DNA of 64,000 nt from Dokdonella fugitiva. Its GTDB lineage: Bacteria > Pseudomonadota > Gammaproteobacteria > Xanthomonadales > Rhodanobacteraceae. The stretch lies in the NCBI RefSeq assembly GCF_004342425.1, contig NZ_SLWQ01000006.1:124001-188000 (forward strand), read 5' to 3'. Within the stretch, counting starts at the first letter, position 1; each line of letters opens with the position of its first letter. Position numbers and translations under genes: made by a program. Below are positions 24,206 through 33,099 of this stretch, piece by piece. A model generated the notes under the pieces. It saw only the letters and a program-made list of their open reading frames with translations. It was not told the DNA's origin and searched no databases.

Positions 24206-26281
24206 ATGGACGACCGAGGCACGCCCGCGATCGCTTACCGCTTCCTCGACTGGCGCTACGAGCCTGCGCTGCGCCGCCTCGTCGGTCCCGCCGGCGAGGC
24301 CCGGCTCAAGCCCCTGCTCGACCGCCTGCTGCGACGGCTGCTCGACGAGCCGGGCGCGGTGCTCGCGCGCGAACGCCTCATCGACGAGGTATGGACGCGG
24401 CGCGAGGTCAACGACGAAGTGCTTTCGCGCGCGATCGCCGAGCTGCGCGGCGTGCTCGGCGACGACGCGCGCGCACCCCGCTACGTCGAGACCCTGTCCA
24501 AGGGCGGTTACCGCTGGATCGCGCCGGTCGACCGCATCGCGGCGCCGTCGCCGGCGGACGCGTCGCCGCAGGGCACGCGGGCGCCGTGGCGCATCGCTGC
24601 CACGGCGGTGCTTGCCGTCGTCGCGGGGCTCGCCGCATTCGCCGGTTGGTGGCACGCGCGCGAGCGCGTCGCCGGCCCGGCCGCGCTCGCGATGGGCCTG
24701 CTCGGCGCGCATCCGCTCGCGAGCGATCCTCGCCTCGAGTACGACGCGCGCTTCGATCCGGCCGGCCGCGTCGCCTACGTGCGCGGGACCGGCGACGGCG
24801 ATGCGAGCGAACTGGTGCTCGTCGACCCGAAGACGCTCGCCGAACGCGTGCTCTGGCAGGACGATCACGCCCTGCGTCGCCCGGCGCCGTCGCCGGACGG
24901 ACGCGAGATCGCGCTCACGCGCTACCTCGATGGCGGCTGCGAACTGTGGAGCGTCGCCCTGGTCGACCTGCAGCGCACGCACCTCGCGGAATGCGCGCCC
25001 GCGCCGCAAACCGGGCCCGAATGGGTCGAGGGCGGCGAGGCTCTCGTCTTCACCGGCTCCGCCGCCGATGCCGCGCACGCCCCCGGCCTGGTCGTGCTCG
25101 ATCGTCGCCGCGGCATGCGTCGCGTACTCACCACGCCGGACATCGCCGAAGGCGCGCACGTCGATGCACGCCTGTCGCCCGATCGGACGCGCCTCGTGTA
25201 CGCAAGCCGCCACGCGGGCGAGGAGCAGCTCTGGCAGGCCGACTGGCCCGCGATGCGCACGCGCACTGCGCTGCTCGACCGATCCGAACCCGCCTATGCG
25301 CACGCGTTCGAGCCTGCCGGCAACGCGCTGTGGGTCGCCGGCGACCTCACGCTCTACCGCGCCCTGCACCGCCTGCGCGCCGGCCATCGGCCCGAACTCA
25401 TCGGCGGACGTGGCGCACTGTCGATCGATCTCGCGCCGAACGGCGCCGCGGTATGGGCGGAAGCGAACTACGATGCCGACGTCTGGCTGCGTGCGAACGC
25501 GCAGGCGCCGTGGCGCGTCATCGCGCGCTCGAACCGCTACGAATCGCAGCCGGAATTCTCCCCCGACGGCACGCGCATCGCGCTGATCAGCAACCGCAGC
25601 GGCGCCGAGAGCGTGCTCGTCGTCGACCTGCGCGACGGCAAGGTGCGGCCACTCGCCCTCGATCCCGCGTTCCGCTGGTTGCGCCCGACCTGGACGCCGC
25701 GCGGCGATGCGCTCGTGATCACCGCCTACGAGGACCGGCATACGCGCCTGTACCGCTATCCGCTCGACGGCGACGTCGCCACGCCCATTGCGCATGTCGA
25801 AACCGACGCGTTCCTCGGCGTCGAACTCGCCGATCGCCTCGTCTACCTCGGCGGCCACGGCAACAGCCGGCCACTCATGCAATTGCGTGCAGGCAGCACT
25901 GTCGCCGAACCGGCCGGCATCGAGGCCGTGACGACCTACCGCGCCTCGAACGACTGGGTCGTCTGGCGAGCGCAGGGCTCGACCGACCTGCACGTCGCGC
26001 GCTGGCTGACGCCGACGATCGTGCGCACGCTCGCGAGCGACGACGATGGCGAGGCGTTCACGATCACCGGCGATGTCGTCACCTGGCTTGACCACGGCGC
26101 GCTCTGGCGCGCGAACTTGCCGGACGGCACGCCCGTGAAGATCGCGAGCGATCGCGTGCCGGACGGCAACGGCCCGAGCCTCGCCGCGGGCAAGGACGGT
26201 GCGCTCGCGCTCGTCACGCTGACCTCGCTCGGCATCGACCTCATGATCGCGGAAGCCGCACTGCCGCCGGGCCCGCGCTGA
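24206..26281 (+). CDS. CadC-like transmembrane transcriptional regulator with TolB/WD40-like periplasmic propeller
   Basis: The 691-residue product has an OmpR/PhoB-type winged helix at residues 10-107. Features are [57 protein letters not shown] and the wing [10 protein letters not shown]. One membrane helix follows at about 129-149 ([20 protein letters not shown]). The rest is a periplasmic propeller with TolB/PD40-type blades ([57 protein letters not shown]). This one-component design senses in the periplasm and binds DNA directly without phosphorylation. It is divergent from the secreted propeller gene, a natural candidate target. Confidence 0.9.
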   Translation: MDDRGTPAIAYRFLDWRYEPALRRLVGPAGEARLKPLLDRLLRRLLDEPGAVLARERLIDEVWTRREVNDEVLSRAIAELRGVLGDDARAPRYVETLSKGGYRWIAPVDRIAAPSPADASPQGTRAPWRIAATAVLAVVAGLAAFAGWWHARERVAGPAALAMGLLGAHPLASDPRLEYDARFDPAGRVAYVRGTGDGDASELVLVDPKTLAERVLWQDDHALRRPAPSPDGREIALTRYLDGGCELWSVALVDLQRTHLAECAPAPQTGPEWVEGGEALVFTGSAADAAHAPGLVVLDRRRGMRRVLTTPDIAEGAHVDARLSPDRTRLVYASRHAGEEQLWQADWPAMRTRTALLDRSEPAYAHAFEPAGNALWVAGDLTLYRALHRLRAGHRPELIGGRGALSIDLAPNGAAVWAEANYDADVWLRANAQAPWRVIARSNRYESQPEFSPDGTRIALISNRSGAESVLVVDLRDGKVRPLALDPAFRWLRPTWTPRGDALVITAYEDRHTRLYRYPLDGDVATPIAHVETDAFLGVELADRLVYLGGHGNSRPLMQLRAGSTVAEPAGIEAVTTYRASNDWVVWRAQGSTDLHVARWLTPTIVRTLASDDDGEAFTITGDVVTWLDHGALWRANLPDGTPVKIASDRVPDGNGPSLAAGKDGALALVTLTSLGIDLMIAEAALPPGPR

Positions 26282-26397
26282 GCTTCGTACGCCGGATCAA
26301 GTTTCCCGTACTCGGCGTTCGCCTTCGGACGGGCGCACCGGGGCACAGTATCGCCACGGCGCGATGCCGCATTCCCCCGATCCCAAGGAGTACCTCC

Positions 26398-26823
26398 ATG
26401 TCCATCGAAAAAGTCCTCTACGTCGCCGAAGCCTCCGCCACGGGCGGCCGCGAAGGCCATGCGGCCTCGTCCGACGGGGCGCTCGACGTCAAGCTGTCGA
26501 CGCCGCGCGAGCTCGGCGGCAGCGGCGGCAGCGGCACCAACCCCGAACAGTTGTTCGCCGCGGGCTGGTCGGCCTGCTTCCTCGGCGCGCTCAAGTTCGT
26601 CGCGGGCAAGCAGAAGATCACGCTGCCGGCGGACACGACCGTCACCGGCCGCGTCGGCATCGGCCAGATCCCGACCGGCTTCGGCATCGAGGCGCAGCTG
26701 ACGGTGCACGTACCCGGGCTGCCGCGCGAGCAGGTGCAGGCACTGGTCGATCAGGCGCACGTCGTCTGCCCGTATTCCAACGCGACGCGCGGCAACATCG
26801 ACGTGACGCTCGCGGTGGCGTGA
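26398..26823 (+). CDS. ohr: Organic hydroperoxide resistance protein Ohr
   Basis: The 141-residue OsmC/Ohr-fold protein has both catalytic cysteines in Ohr-specific contexts: [15 protein letters not shown] (Cys of about residue 60) and [15 protein letters not shown] (Cys of about residue 124). It also contains [15 protein letters not shown]. Ohr reduces organic and fatty acid hydroperoxides with lipoamide-dependent recycling in the cytosol. A strong AAGGAG precedes the ATG. The usual OhrR repressor is not adjacent. A 13-bp-stem terminator follows, so it is monocistronic. Confidence 0.95.
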   Translation: MSIEKVLYVAEASATGGREGHAASSDGALDVKLSTPRELGGSGGSGTNPEQLFAAGWSACFLGALKFVAGKQKITLPADTTVTGRVGIGQIPTGFGIEAQLTVHVPGLPREQVQALVDQAHVVCPYSNATRGNIDVTLAVA

Positions 26824-26831
26824 GGCATGTT

Positions 26832-26860
26832 CGTGGCGGCGGCCCGTGGCCGCCGCCACG
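26832..26860 (+). terminator. Terminator hairpin after ohr
   Basis: CGTGGCGGCGGCC and GGCCGCCGCCACG form a perfect 13-bp stem with a CGT loop, starting 8 bases after the ohr stop codon. No T-tract follows. Confidence 0.75.
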
Positions 26861-26992
26861 CTCGGCATTGCGGCCACCGTCGCCCCGCCCGTCCGAACGC
26901 AGGCGTACTGCGGCCACCCGATGTCGCTGCCGTGATCCTGCCCCACGCCCCATGCGCTAGACTGCCCCCGGTTCGTCCGTGAAGGGGAACGG

Positions 26993-27631
26993 ATGCGCGT
27001 CGGCTTGCCAGCGATGGCTGCGTGGGTATGCGTTTCGTCCGTGACGACGGCGGGCGAACTCGATGTCGTCGTCGTCGACCTCCACGGTGCGCCCGCCACG
27101 GACGCGGTCGTCAGCGTGCACGGACGCGGTGCGCCTCCGGCGCGCGAAGCGGTCACGCGCGCGATCGACCAGCACGACGAAACCTTCATTCCCTACGTCG
27201 AGGTGTTCCGCCCCGGCGACCGCGTCGTGTTCCACAACAGTGACCGTACGCGCCACCACGTCTATTCGTTCGCACCGGCGAAGTCGTTCGAATTCGTCAT
27301 CGCCCCGGGCGGCGAGACGCCACCGGTCGTGCTCGACCGCACCGGCGAGATCGCGGTCGGCTGCAATATCCACGACCGCATGATCACCCACCTCTACGTG
27401 TCGGATGCGCCGTGGATCGCCAAGTCCGACGCCCGCGGCCGCGCCGTGTTCGACGCCCTTCCCGCCGGCCGTTACACCGTCAGCGTCTGGCACCCGCAGT
27501 TGCGCCCGGGCAAGGCGGAGCCGGAACAGGCGATCGACGTCGGCGGCGAGGCGGCGAGCTTGCGGTTCTCGCTGCCGCTACTGGCCGATCCGCGCCCCGA
27601 TCCCGACGACCGGGAGCGCACGCGCTACTGA
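26993..27631 (+). CDS. Periplasmic cupredoxin-like protein (plastocyanin/methylamine-utilisation type)
   Basis: The 212-residue product has a short signal peptide (AMAAWVCVSSVTTAG). A cupredoxin domain of about residues 60-140 follows: FIPYVEVFRPGDRVVFHNSD, then RTRHHVYSF and VGCNIHDRMITHLYV. The histidine after RH, and the Cys, His and Met of CNIHDRM, match the type I copper ligands. A C-terminal beta domain (FDALPAGRYTVSVWHPQLRP) resembles a carboxypeptidase-regulatory-like fold. Proteins of this build are often annotated as methylamine utilisation proteins, though no such enzymes are here. The next gene starts 2 bases after the stop, so it is the first gene of a three-gene operon. Confidence 0.88.
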   Translation: MRVGLPAMAAWVCVSSVTTAGELDVVVVDLHGAPATDAVVSVHGRGAPPAREAVTRAIDQHDETFIPYVEVFRPGDRVVFHNSDRTRHHVYSFAPAKSFEFVIAPGGETPPVVLDRTGEIAVGCNIHDRMITHLYVSDAPWIAKSDARGRAVFDALPAGRYTVSVWHPQLRPGKAEPEQAIDVGGEAASLRFSLPLLADPRPDPDDRERTRY

Positions 27632-27633
27632 CC

Positions 27634-29967
27634 ATGAATTTCCGCCTGCGCCTCGCACTGCTGTTCGTCACCACGCTGGTCGCGGTGCAGGCGTTCACGG
27701 CGCTGCTCGCCTATGGCGTCGCGCGCCGCGCGCTGATCGCCGATGGCGAGCGCCAGCTCGCGGTCGGCGCCACCGCGGTCGCGCGCCAGCTCGACGACAT
27801 CTCGGCGCGCGTGGCCGACAACGTGCAGGTGCTCTCGCTCGACTTCGCGCTGCGCGCGGCGATCGCGCAGAACGACCAGAGCACGGTGCTGTCGGCGCTG
27901 CGCAACCATGGCCGGCGCATCGGCGCCGAACGCATGCTGCTGGTCGGCCTCGACGGCATGGTGCGCTCGGACACGGCCGCGCCCGCGGGCGAGACGTTCC
28001 CGTTCCCCGACCTCGCCGAGGCGGCGCTCGACCATCCCGCGGCCGCGGTCGTCGCGATCGGCGGCAAGGCATACTGGATGATCGTCGTGCCGGTGTACGC
28101 GCCCAAGCCGATCGCGCTGATCGCCGCCGGCATTCCGGTCGACGACGCATTGCTGGCGCACCTGCAAAAGTCGTCCGCGCTGCCGAACTCGCTCGAGCTC
28201 GTCACCCTCGGCGGCGACGGCCGCTGGGCCGACATCGCGCGCGGCGACAACCGCGTCGAGATCGCGCCCGCGCTCGCCGGCCGCGAGCTGCCGCTGCACC
28301 CGACCCTGATGCAGCTGGACGCGCGCGAGTACGTCGTGCTCGCGACGCGCCTGCGCGAGTCCGAGCGCAGCGCGCCGGTTGCCGCGATGCTCGGCTATTC
28401 GCTCGACGACGCCCTGCGCCAGTACCGTCCGGTGGCGGTCGCATGGGCGAGCCTGGTCGCGCTCGGCCTCGCGATCGGCCTCGCAGGCGCGCTGCTCATC
28501 GCGCGCGGCGTCGCACGGCCGATCGAGAAGCTGGCCGCCGCCGCGCACCGCATCGGCGCCGGCGACTATGCGCCGGCCGCCGCATCCGGCAAGCGCGACG
28601 AAGTCGGCCAGCTCGCTGCCGCGCTGTCGAACATGACGCTCGCGATCGCCGAGCGCGAGGAACGCATCCGTTACCAGGCCGAGCACGACGCGGTCACCGC
28701 ACTACCGAACCGCCATGCCGCCGAGGCGGCGATCCGCCAGGCGCTGCTCGCGCGGCCCGAGGCGGGGGCCTTGCTGATGGTCGGCCTCGCGCGGCTGCCC
28801 GAGGTGATCCAGACGATGGGGCACACGATCAGCGACCGCTTCATGCACGACGCCGGCATGCGCCTGCGACCGTTCGCCCAGCGCGGAATCGTCGCGCGCG
28901 CGACCGACACGCAGTTCGCGGTGTGGCTCGACGGCGCCGACAAGGCCGAGGCGATCGCGATCGCATTCCGCATCCTCGACGTGCTCGGCGTGCCGTACCA
29001 GGAAGCGGACCTGTCGATCGACACCGCGCCGGCGATCGGCATCGCGCTCCATCCCGTGCACGGCGACGAAGCGGGCGCGTTGCTGCGTCGCGCGGAGGTC
29101 GCGCTGTTCGCCGCGCTCGGCGCGGAGGATCCGGTCGCCGTCTACGACGCGGGTACCGACCCGCACCGGCCGGAGCGGCTCACGCTGATGAGCGAACTGC
29201 GCGAGGCGCTCGACCGCAACCAGCTGCGCCTGCATTACCAGCCGAAGCTGCGCCTCGCCGACGAACGCATCGACGGCGCCGAAGCGCTGCTGCGCTGGCA
29301 GCATCCGCTGCGTGGCGCGATACCGCCCGACGCCTTCATCCCGCTGGCCGAACGCACCGGCAACATCCGCCGCGTCACGCGCTGGGTGCTCGCCAGCGCC
29401 ATCGCGCAGGCGCACGAATGGGCCGCGCGCGGGCACGAGCTGCGCATCGCGATCAACCTGTCCGCGCGCGACCTCGACGATGCCGACCTGCCGACGCGCG
29501 TCGCCGACCTGCTGTCGCTGCACGCGGTCGCCCCGCGCACCATCGTGCTCGAACTGACCGAGAGCGCGGTGATGGGCGAGCCCGACACCGCGGTGCAGGT
29601 GCTCAAGCGCCTCGCCGACCTCGGCATCGACCTCGCGATCGACGACTTCGGCATCGGCCAGTCCTCGCTCGCCTACCTGCGCCGCCTGCCCGTGCGCGAG
29701 ATCAAGATCGACCGCTTCTTCACCCAGAAGCTCGGGGAGGACGTCGGCGACCGCACGCTCGTGCGCTCGATCGTCGAGCTCGGCCATCGACTCGGCTACC
29801 GCGTGACGGCCGAAGGCATCGAGACGCGTGCCGCGTTCGAATACCTGCGCGAGGTCGGCTGCGACCACGTGCAGGGCTACTACATCGCGACCGCGCTCGA
29901 GCCGGACGCGCTCGAAGCGATGCTCGGGCGCGACGAAAGCGCGGCGGCCCGGGGCGTTCGCGCGTGA
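27634..29967 (+). CDS. Membrane EAL-domain c-di-GMP phosphodiesterase with degenerate GGDEF
   Basis: The 777-residue product has a first membrane helix (residues 5-28), a periplasmic sensor domain of about 30-265, a second helix (AWASLVALGLAIGLAGALLI) and a HAMP linker. A degenerate GGDEF domain follows, with ATDTQFAVWL where GGDEF is expected, then an EAL domain. The EAL keeps EALLRW, the metal-binding LELTESAV, the IDDFGIGQSSLAYL loop, KID and the AEGIET glutamate, so it should hydrolyse c-di-GMP. The GGDEF is probably regulatory only. It is tightly packed between a cupredoxin gene and an outer-membrane protein gene (stop and next start overlap), which suggests that a periplasmic redox or copper state is sensed. 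Confidence 0.9.
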   Translation: MNFRLRLALLFVTTLVAVQAFTALLAYGVARRALIADGERQLAVGATAVARQLDDISARVADNVQVLSLDFALRAAIAQNDQSTVLSALRNHGRRIGAERMLLVGLDGMVRSDTAAPAGETFPFPDLAEAALDHPAAAVVAIGGKAYWMIVVPVYAPKPIALIAAGIPVDDALLAHLQKSSALPNSLELVTLGGDGRWADIARGDNRVEIAPALAGRELPLHPTLMQLDAREYVVLATRLRESERSAPVAAMLGYSLDDALRQYRPVAVAWASLVALGLAIGLAGALLIARGVARPIEKLAAAAHRIGAGDYAPAAASGKRDEVGQLAAALSNMTLAIAEREERIRYQAEHDAVTALPNRHAAEAAIRQALLARPEAGALLMVGLARLPEVIQTMGHTISDRFMHDAGMRLRPFAQRGIVARATDTQFAVWLDGADKAEAIAIAFRILDVLGVPYQEADLSIDTAPAIGIALHPVHGDEAGALLRRAEVALFAALGAEDPVAVYDAGTDPHRPERLTLMSELREALDRNQLRLHYQPKLRLADERIDGAEALLRWQHPLRGAIPPDAFIPLAERTGNIRRVTRWVLASAIAQAHEWAARGHELRIAINLSARDLDDADLPTRVADLLSLHAVAPRTIVLELTESAVMGEPDTAVQVLKRLADLGIDLAIDDFGIGQSSLAYLRRLPVREIKIDRFFTQKLGEDVGDRTLVRSIVELGHRLGYRVTAEGIETRAAFEYLREVGCDHVQGYYIATALEPDALEAMLGRDESAAARGVRA

Positions 29968-31178
29968 GACGCGCCGTGGCGCTCGCCGCGTGCGCCGCGC
30001 TCGCGCCGCTCGCGCGCGCGGCCGACGTCGACGTGCGCGGCTGGCTCGACTGCCGGCTCGTCGGGCGAGCGGACGAACGCAGCTATGCCGACGGCGGGCT
30101 CGGCAAGACGCGCTTCGGCGGCGGCGGCGTGGATGCGACCTGCGCGCAGGCAGGCGTCGCGTTCGACGCGGTGCTCGCACCCGCGCTCGCGGCGCACGCG
30201 CAACTGCAGTACCAGGCCACCGGGCGCGACGAAGCGTCCCTGCTGGACGCTTGGCTGCGCTACCGTCCCGTGTCGACCACGCCGCTGCGCTGGTCGGTCA
30301 GGCTCGGCGCGTTCTTCCCGCCCGTATCGCTCGAGAACGACGCGCTCGGCTGGAGCAGCCCGTGGACGCTCAGCTCCTCCGCGATCAACGCCTGGGTCGG
30401 CGAGGAACTGCGCGGCATCGGCGCGGAGGGCACGTTCGAGTGGCGTGGCGAGCGCTCCACCTTCGCCGGCGTGTTCGCCCTCGTGCGCAGCAACGACCCC
30501 GCGGGCGAACTGCTCGCGGCGCGCGGCTGGTCGATCAGCGATCTCGTCTCCGGGCTCGGCAGCCGCGTGCGCGAACCGGATGCGTATGCGCGAGACGAGG
30601 ACGAAGCGGTGCCGCTGCGCTTCAATCCGTTCCTCGAGAACGACGGCCGCCTCGGCTGGTACGCGGGTGCGAGCTGGGAAACGCGCGGCGTCGGCACGAT
30701 CAGCCTGCTGCGCTACGACAACGAAGCCGATCCGGCGAGCCGCAGCCGCGGCACGTCGCCGGTACTGAGCTGGCACACCGACTTCTGGAGCCTTGGCGCG
30801 CAGTCGCGCGTCGGCGACGTCGTGCTGCTCGGCCAGGCGATGAGCGGTTCGACCGCGATCGCGCCGTCGCCGTTCTTCGCCACGCACACCGATTTCCGGG
30901 CGGCCTATCTCCTCGCCGCGCGGGATCGGGGTGCATGGCGACCTGCGGTGCGCATCGACGCGTTCTCGACCGACCAGTTGCCGCGTTCGATCGACGGGCG
31001 CGTGCGCGAGCACGGCAGCGCACTCACCGTCGCGCTCAACTGGCGCCCGCGCGCATGGCTGCGGGTGACCGGCGAGGCGCTGCACGTGCGCAGCTGGCGC
31101 AACCAGCGCGAACTCGAAGGCCTCCCCGCGCAGCGCGACGACACCCAGCTGCAACTGGGCCTCCGCGTGATTTTCTAG
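29964..31178 (+). CDS. Outer-membrane beta-barrel (porin-like) protein
   Basis: The 404-residue product starts at a GTG that overlaps the EAL stop codon (GTGA). It has a signal peptide (RRAVALAACAALAPLARA) and alternating beta strands through to a C-terminal LQLGLRVIF. The final Phe is the Bam recognition residue expected of an outer-membrane barrel. Examples of strands are RWSVRLGAFFPPVSLENDAL, GRLGWYAGASWETRG and VALNWRPRAWLRVTGEALHV. It resembles phosphate-selective or carbohydrate porin-type barrels without matching one clearly. As the third gene of the cupredoxin/EAL operon it may be the channel whose use is coupled to c-di-GMP signalling. Confidence 0.8.
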   Translation: MRRAVALAACAALAPLARAADVDVRGWLDCRLVGRADERSYADGGLGKTRFGGGGVDATCAQAGVAFDAVLAPALAAHAQLQYQATGRDEASLLDAWLRYRPVSTTPLRWSVRLGAFFPPVSLENDALGWSSPWTLSSSAINAWVGEELRGIGAEGTFEWRGERSTFAGVFALVRSNDPAGELLAARGWSISDLVSGLGSRVREPDAYARDEDEAVPLRFNPFLENDGRLGWYAGASWETRGVGTISLLRYDNEADPASRSRGTSPVLSWHTDFWSLGAQSRVGDVVLLGQAMSGSTAIAPSPFFATHTDFRAAYLLAARDRGAWRPAVRIDAFSTDQLPRSIDGRVREHGSALTVALNWRPRAWLRVTGEALHVRSWRNQRELEGLPAQRDDTQLQLGLRVIF

Positions 31179-31224
31179 TCGCGCCCTTCGCCGCGCTCGT
31201 CGTGCAGCCCCGCGACACGCGCAC

Positions 31225-31647
31225 TCAGGGACGGCCCGACGCCGCGTCCGCACCTCCACGGGTGAGCAGCGACCGATACGCCGCCTCGTCGAAGCCGGTG
31301 ATGCGAAGACGGGCGGTGACGAGCACGGGCACGCTGTTCGCATGCAGGCGCCCATAGAGGGCTCGTGCGGCGTCGGACACGTCGACGTCGTAGACGACGT
31401 GCTCCACCTTCATCGCATCGAGCAGCGCGCGCGCCTGGCGGCAGTACGGACACGTCGTCGTCGCGAACAGCACGACCGGGTGGCCGGCTTCGCGCACGAT
31501 CGCCGAATAATCGCCCGTCTGCTGCATGGGCTGCGCGACCAGGCTGCGCACGACCGACACGCCGAGCCAGCCGCAGGCGGCAGCGACCGCGACGAGCGCG
31601 AGCGTGGAGAAGACGCCCCGCAGCCTGCGCAGGACTGGATTCATCAT
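31225..31647 (-). CDS. Membrane-anchored glutaredoxin-like protein (CPYC)
   Basis: The 140-residue product has one N-terminal membrane helix (FSTLALVAVAAACGWLGVSV). A glutaredoxin/thioredoxin domain exposed to the periplasm follows: HPVVLFATTTCPYCRQARAL carries the CPYC active site, and SVPVLV gives the cis-proline. GGAG precedes the ATG pair at 31647/31644. A longer frame from 31701 would add a cysteine-rich leader and looks less likely. It could form, reduce or isomerise disulfides in the periplasm. It lies 102 bases downstream of a small secreted cysteine-rich peptide gene on the same strand, which may be its client. Confidence 0.82.
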   Translation of the reverse strand: MMNPVLRRLRGVFSTLALVAVAAACGWLGVSVVRSLVAQPMQQTGDYSAIVREAGHPVVLFATTTCPYCRQARALLDAMKVEHVVYDVDVSDAARALYGRLHANSVPVLVTARLRITGFDEAAYRSLLTRGGADAASGRP

Positions 31648-31749
31648 GGTTCTCCATGGACCGCATCGCCGGCTGCATTCCTCGCAGCCGCCGACGCACA
31701 TGGCACGGGGTGAACACGGGTGACGTCCCTGTCGCCCGGCAGGAAACGG

Positions 31750-31959
31750 CTAGATGCCGTAGATCGCGCAGCAGACGCTGGCCGGCAGCCAGTTCAGGCA
31801 CGCGAGGTAATGGTTCGTATTGGCCGGATCGATCACGCAGACGTGACCGCCACCACCGCCACCGCCCGGCGGCAACGCCCACGCGGAAGCCGCGGACAGC
31901 CCGAGGACGAGACCGAACAACACCGTGCGCACGCGCATCGCGCCAAGTCGCTTCTTCAT
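31750..31959 (-). CDS. Small secreted glycine- and cysteine-rich peptide
   Basis: The 69-residue product follows a strong AAAGGAG. The N-terminus MKKRLGAMRVRTVLFGLVLG is a typical signal peptide with cleavage after SAWA. The mature part, about 41 residues, starts LPPGGGGGGGH and holds four cysteines ending in SVCCAIYGI. A Pro/Gly linker plus four cysteines in a short chain suggests two disulfides in an exported peptide, perhaps antimicrobial, signalling or structural. I know no named family for it. The membrane glutaredoxin gene downstream on the same strand supports a disulfide-bonded product. Confidence 0.7.
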   Translation of the reverse strand: MKKRLGAMRVRTVLFGLVLGLSAASAWALPPGGGGGGGHVCVIDPANTNHYLACLNWLPASVCCAIYGI

Positions 31960-32470
31960 GGAAAGCTCCTTTGTTGACAATGGGACCGCGTCATTGCGGC
32001 CCGTCGACGGAGAACGCCCAGCCGCGGCGAAATGAGACATGCGCGGGCGCGGAGCCTCGTTCGCGATGCGTGTGCCGTTGCGCTCGCGTCGCAGGACATC
32101 GCGCTGAAGCCGGTCCCGCGCAAAGCCGGTTCGCGAGGCAGAGCAACTGTCCCTGGGCGCCACGATGCAGGAGCGGCTTCAGCCGCGGTGTTCTCCCGCT
32201 CGCACGAAACGCTCGGCGTTCCCTGCAGGAGCCCGACCCGTGGCGACGCGGCGTCGTAGTGCACCGAGGCGCGTCGCGCACGGGGTGCGCTCCTGCAGGT
32301 GATGTGCGCCGTACGAGTGAGGGGCTCCAGCGGTGCTCTTCGATGGATCGTCGCTCCCACGGACGCAGTGCGCATGGTCAGTAGTGGATCGCGACGTTCC
32401 AGCCGTTGGCGTCGACCACGGGCGACGACGGCAGCGACGCCGCGACGCCGTCGGCGATCCGCCGTGCGGA
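31960..32470. other. 511-base intergenic region rich in REP-like repeats
   Basis: No credible gene is seen here. Frames crossing it lack ribosome-binding sites and follow the repeats. It holds the promoter side of the peptide gene at its left end. An inverted segment around 32100-32145 (GCTGAAGCCGGTCCCGCG), a REP unit and a REPIN-like palindrome at 32167-32299 fill the rest. Another short REP-like end (CGTCGCTCCCACGG) lies near 32350. Confidence 0.6.
32167..32299. repeat. REP unit plus REPIN-like palindromic repeat (copy A)
   Basis: A classical REP core GGAGCGGCTTCAGCC lies at 32170-32184. From 32222 to 32299 a 78-base element begins CCTGCAGGAGCCC and ends GGGTGCGCTCCTGCAGG, so its ends are inverted copies. 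Between them are GGCGACGCGG and GGCGCGTCGCGCAC. Related elements occur at 46269-46399, 56300-56383 and 58346-58500. Confidence 0.75.
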
Positions 32471-33079
32471 CTACAGCGCGGCGAGCGCGTCGAGCACGTC
32501 GTCGGCAGCGGCGAGGCGGCGCGGGACCGACGCAAGCAACGCCCGCACGGCCGCCTCGTCGAACACGCGAGCGAGCAGCGCGATGCGACGCTCGCGCCCT
32601 CGAGGGGTCTTCTTTCCCTCGACGAGGCCGGCGCCCCCATTCAGCGCCGCGAACGAGACTTCCGGATGAACCTCGAACACGCGCGCACGCGCGTCGGCGT
32701 CCGCGCGCAACGTCTCGTCCCAGGCGCGGATCTTCGGCAGGATACCGAATGCCTGCGCGCTGAGGCCGCGACCACCGTCGAGCTGCCGATGCAATCGCAA
32801 CGCCTCCGCATACGTCGTCGCGCCGAGCACGCCGCGCACGGGCACCGAAAAGACGCTCGACGCACGCGGCCAGCCAACGAATGCACGCGCGTCACGATCG
32901 GGGGCGCGCGGTCCGCGTTCGGACAGGCCAATCGGCACGTCGACAGCGATCACGCGCGCATCCGCGTGCGCGGCGATGAGTTCACCCGGACCCGGGTGCA
33001 CGGCGAACGCGAAACCATCGCACGTGCGCTCGACCGCCAACCAGCCGGCCTTGCACCCATCGACGCCGATGCAGCGCAT
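32471..33079 (-). CDS. DUF429 protein (predicted RNase H-like nuclease fold)
   Basis: The 202-residue product begins MRCIGVDGCKAGWLAVE, the DUF429 start. It contains VIAVDVPIGLSERGPRAPDR and later SVFSVPVRGVLGATTYAEAL, AFGILPKIRAWDETL and RVFEVHPEVSFAALNGG. The acidic residues in GVDG, VDVPIGL and HPEVSF fit an RNase H-like active site predicted for this family; activity has not been demonstrated to my knowledge. The start lies 20 bases after the stop of the M14 peptidase gene on the same strand, so the two form an operon. Confidence 0.88.
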   Translation of the reverse strand: MRCIGVDGCKAGWLAVERTCDGFAFAVHPGPGELIAAHADARVIAVDVPIGLSERGPRAPDRDARAFVGWPRASSVFSVPVRGVLGATTYAEALRLHRQLDGGRGLSAQAFGILPKIRAWDETLRADADARARVFEVHPEVSFAALNGGAGLVEGKKTPRGRERRIALLARVFDEAAVRALLASVPRRLAAADDVLDALAAL

Positions 33080-33099
33080 GCGGTGCGGATCGCCGTCGC

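Noticed and set aside
24059..26095. Long upstream extension of the propeller gene frame (to 979 residues)
   Set aside because: It runs antisense through the CadC-like gene; the signal peptide and ribosome-binding site place the start at 24058.
31648..31701. Extended start for the glutaredoxin (MCVGGCEECSRRC leader)
   Set aside because: The cysteine-rich leader would precede the membrane helix without a signal peptide logic, while GGAG sits correctly before the ATG at 31647/31644.
31750..32163. 137-residue version of the small peptide gene
   Set aside because: The extra N-terminus comes from the intergenic REP-rich region; a strong AAAGGAG and a signal peptide fix the start at 31959.
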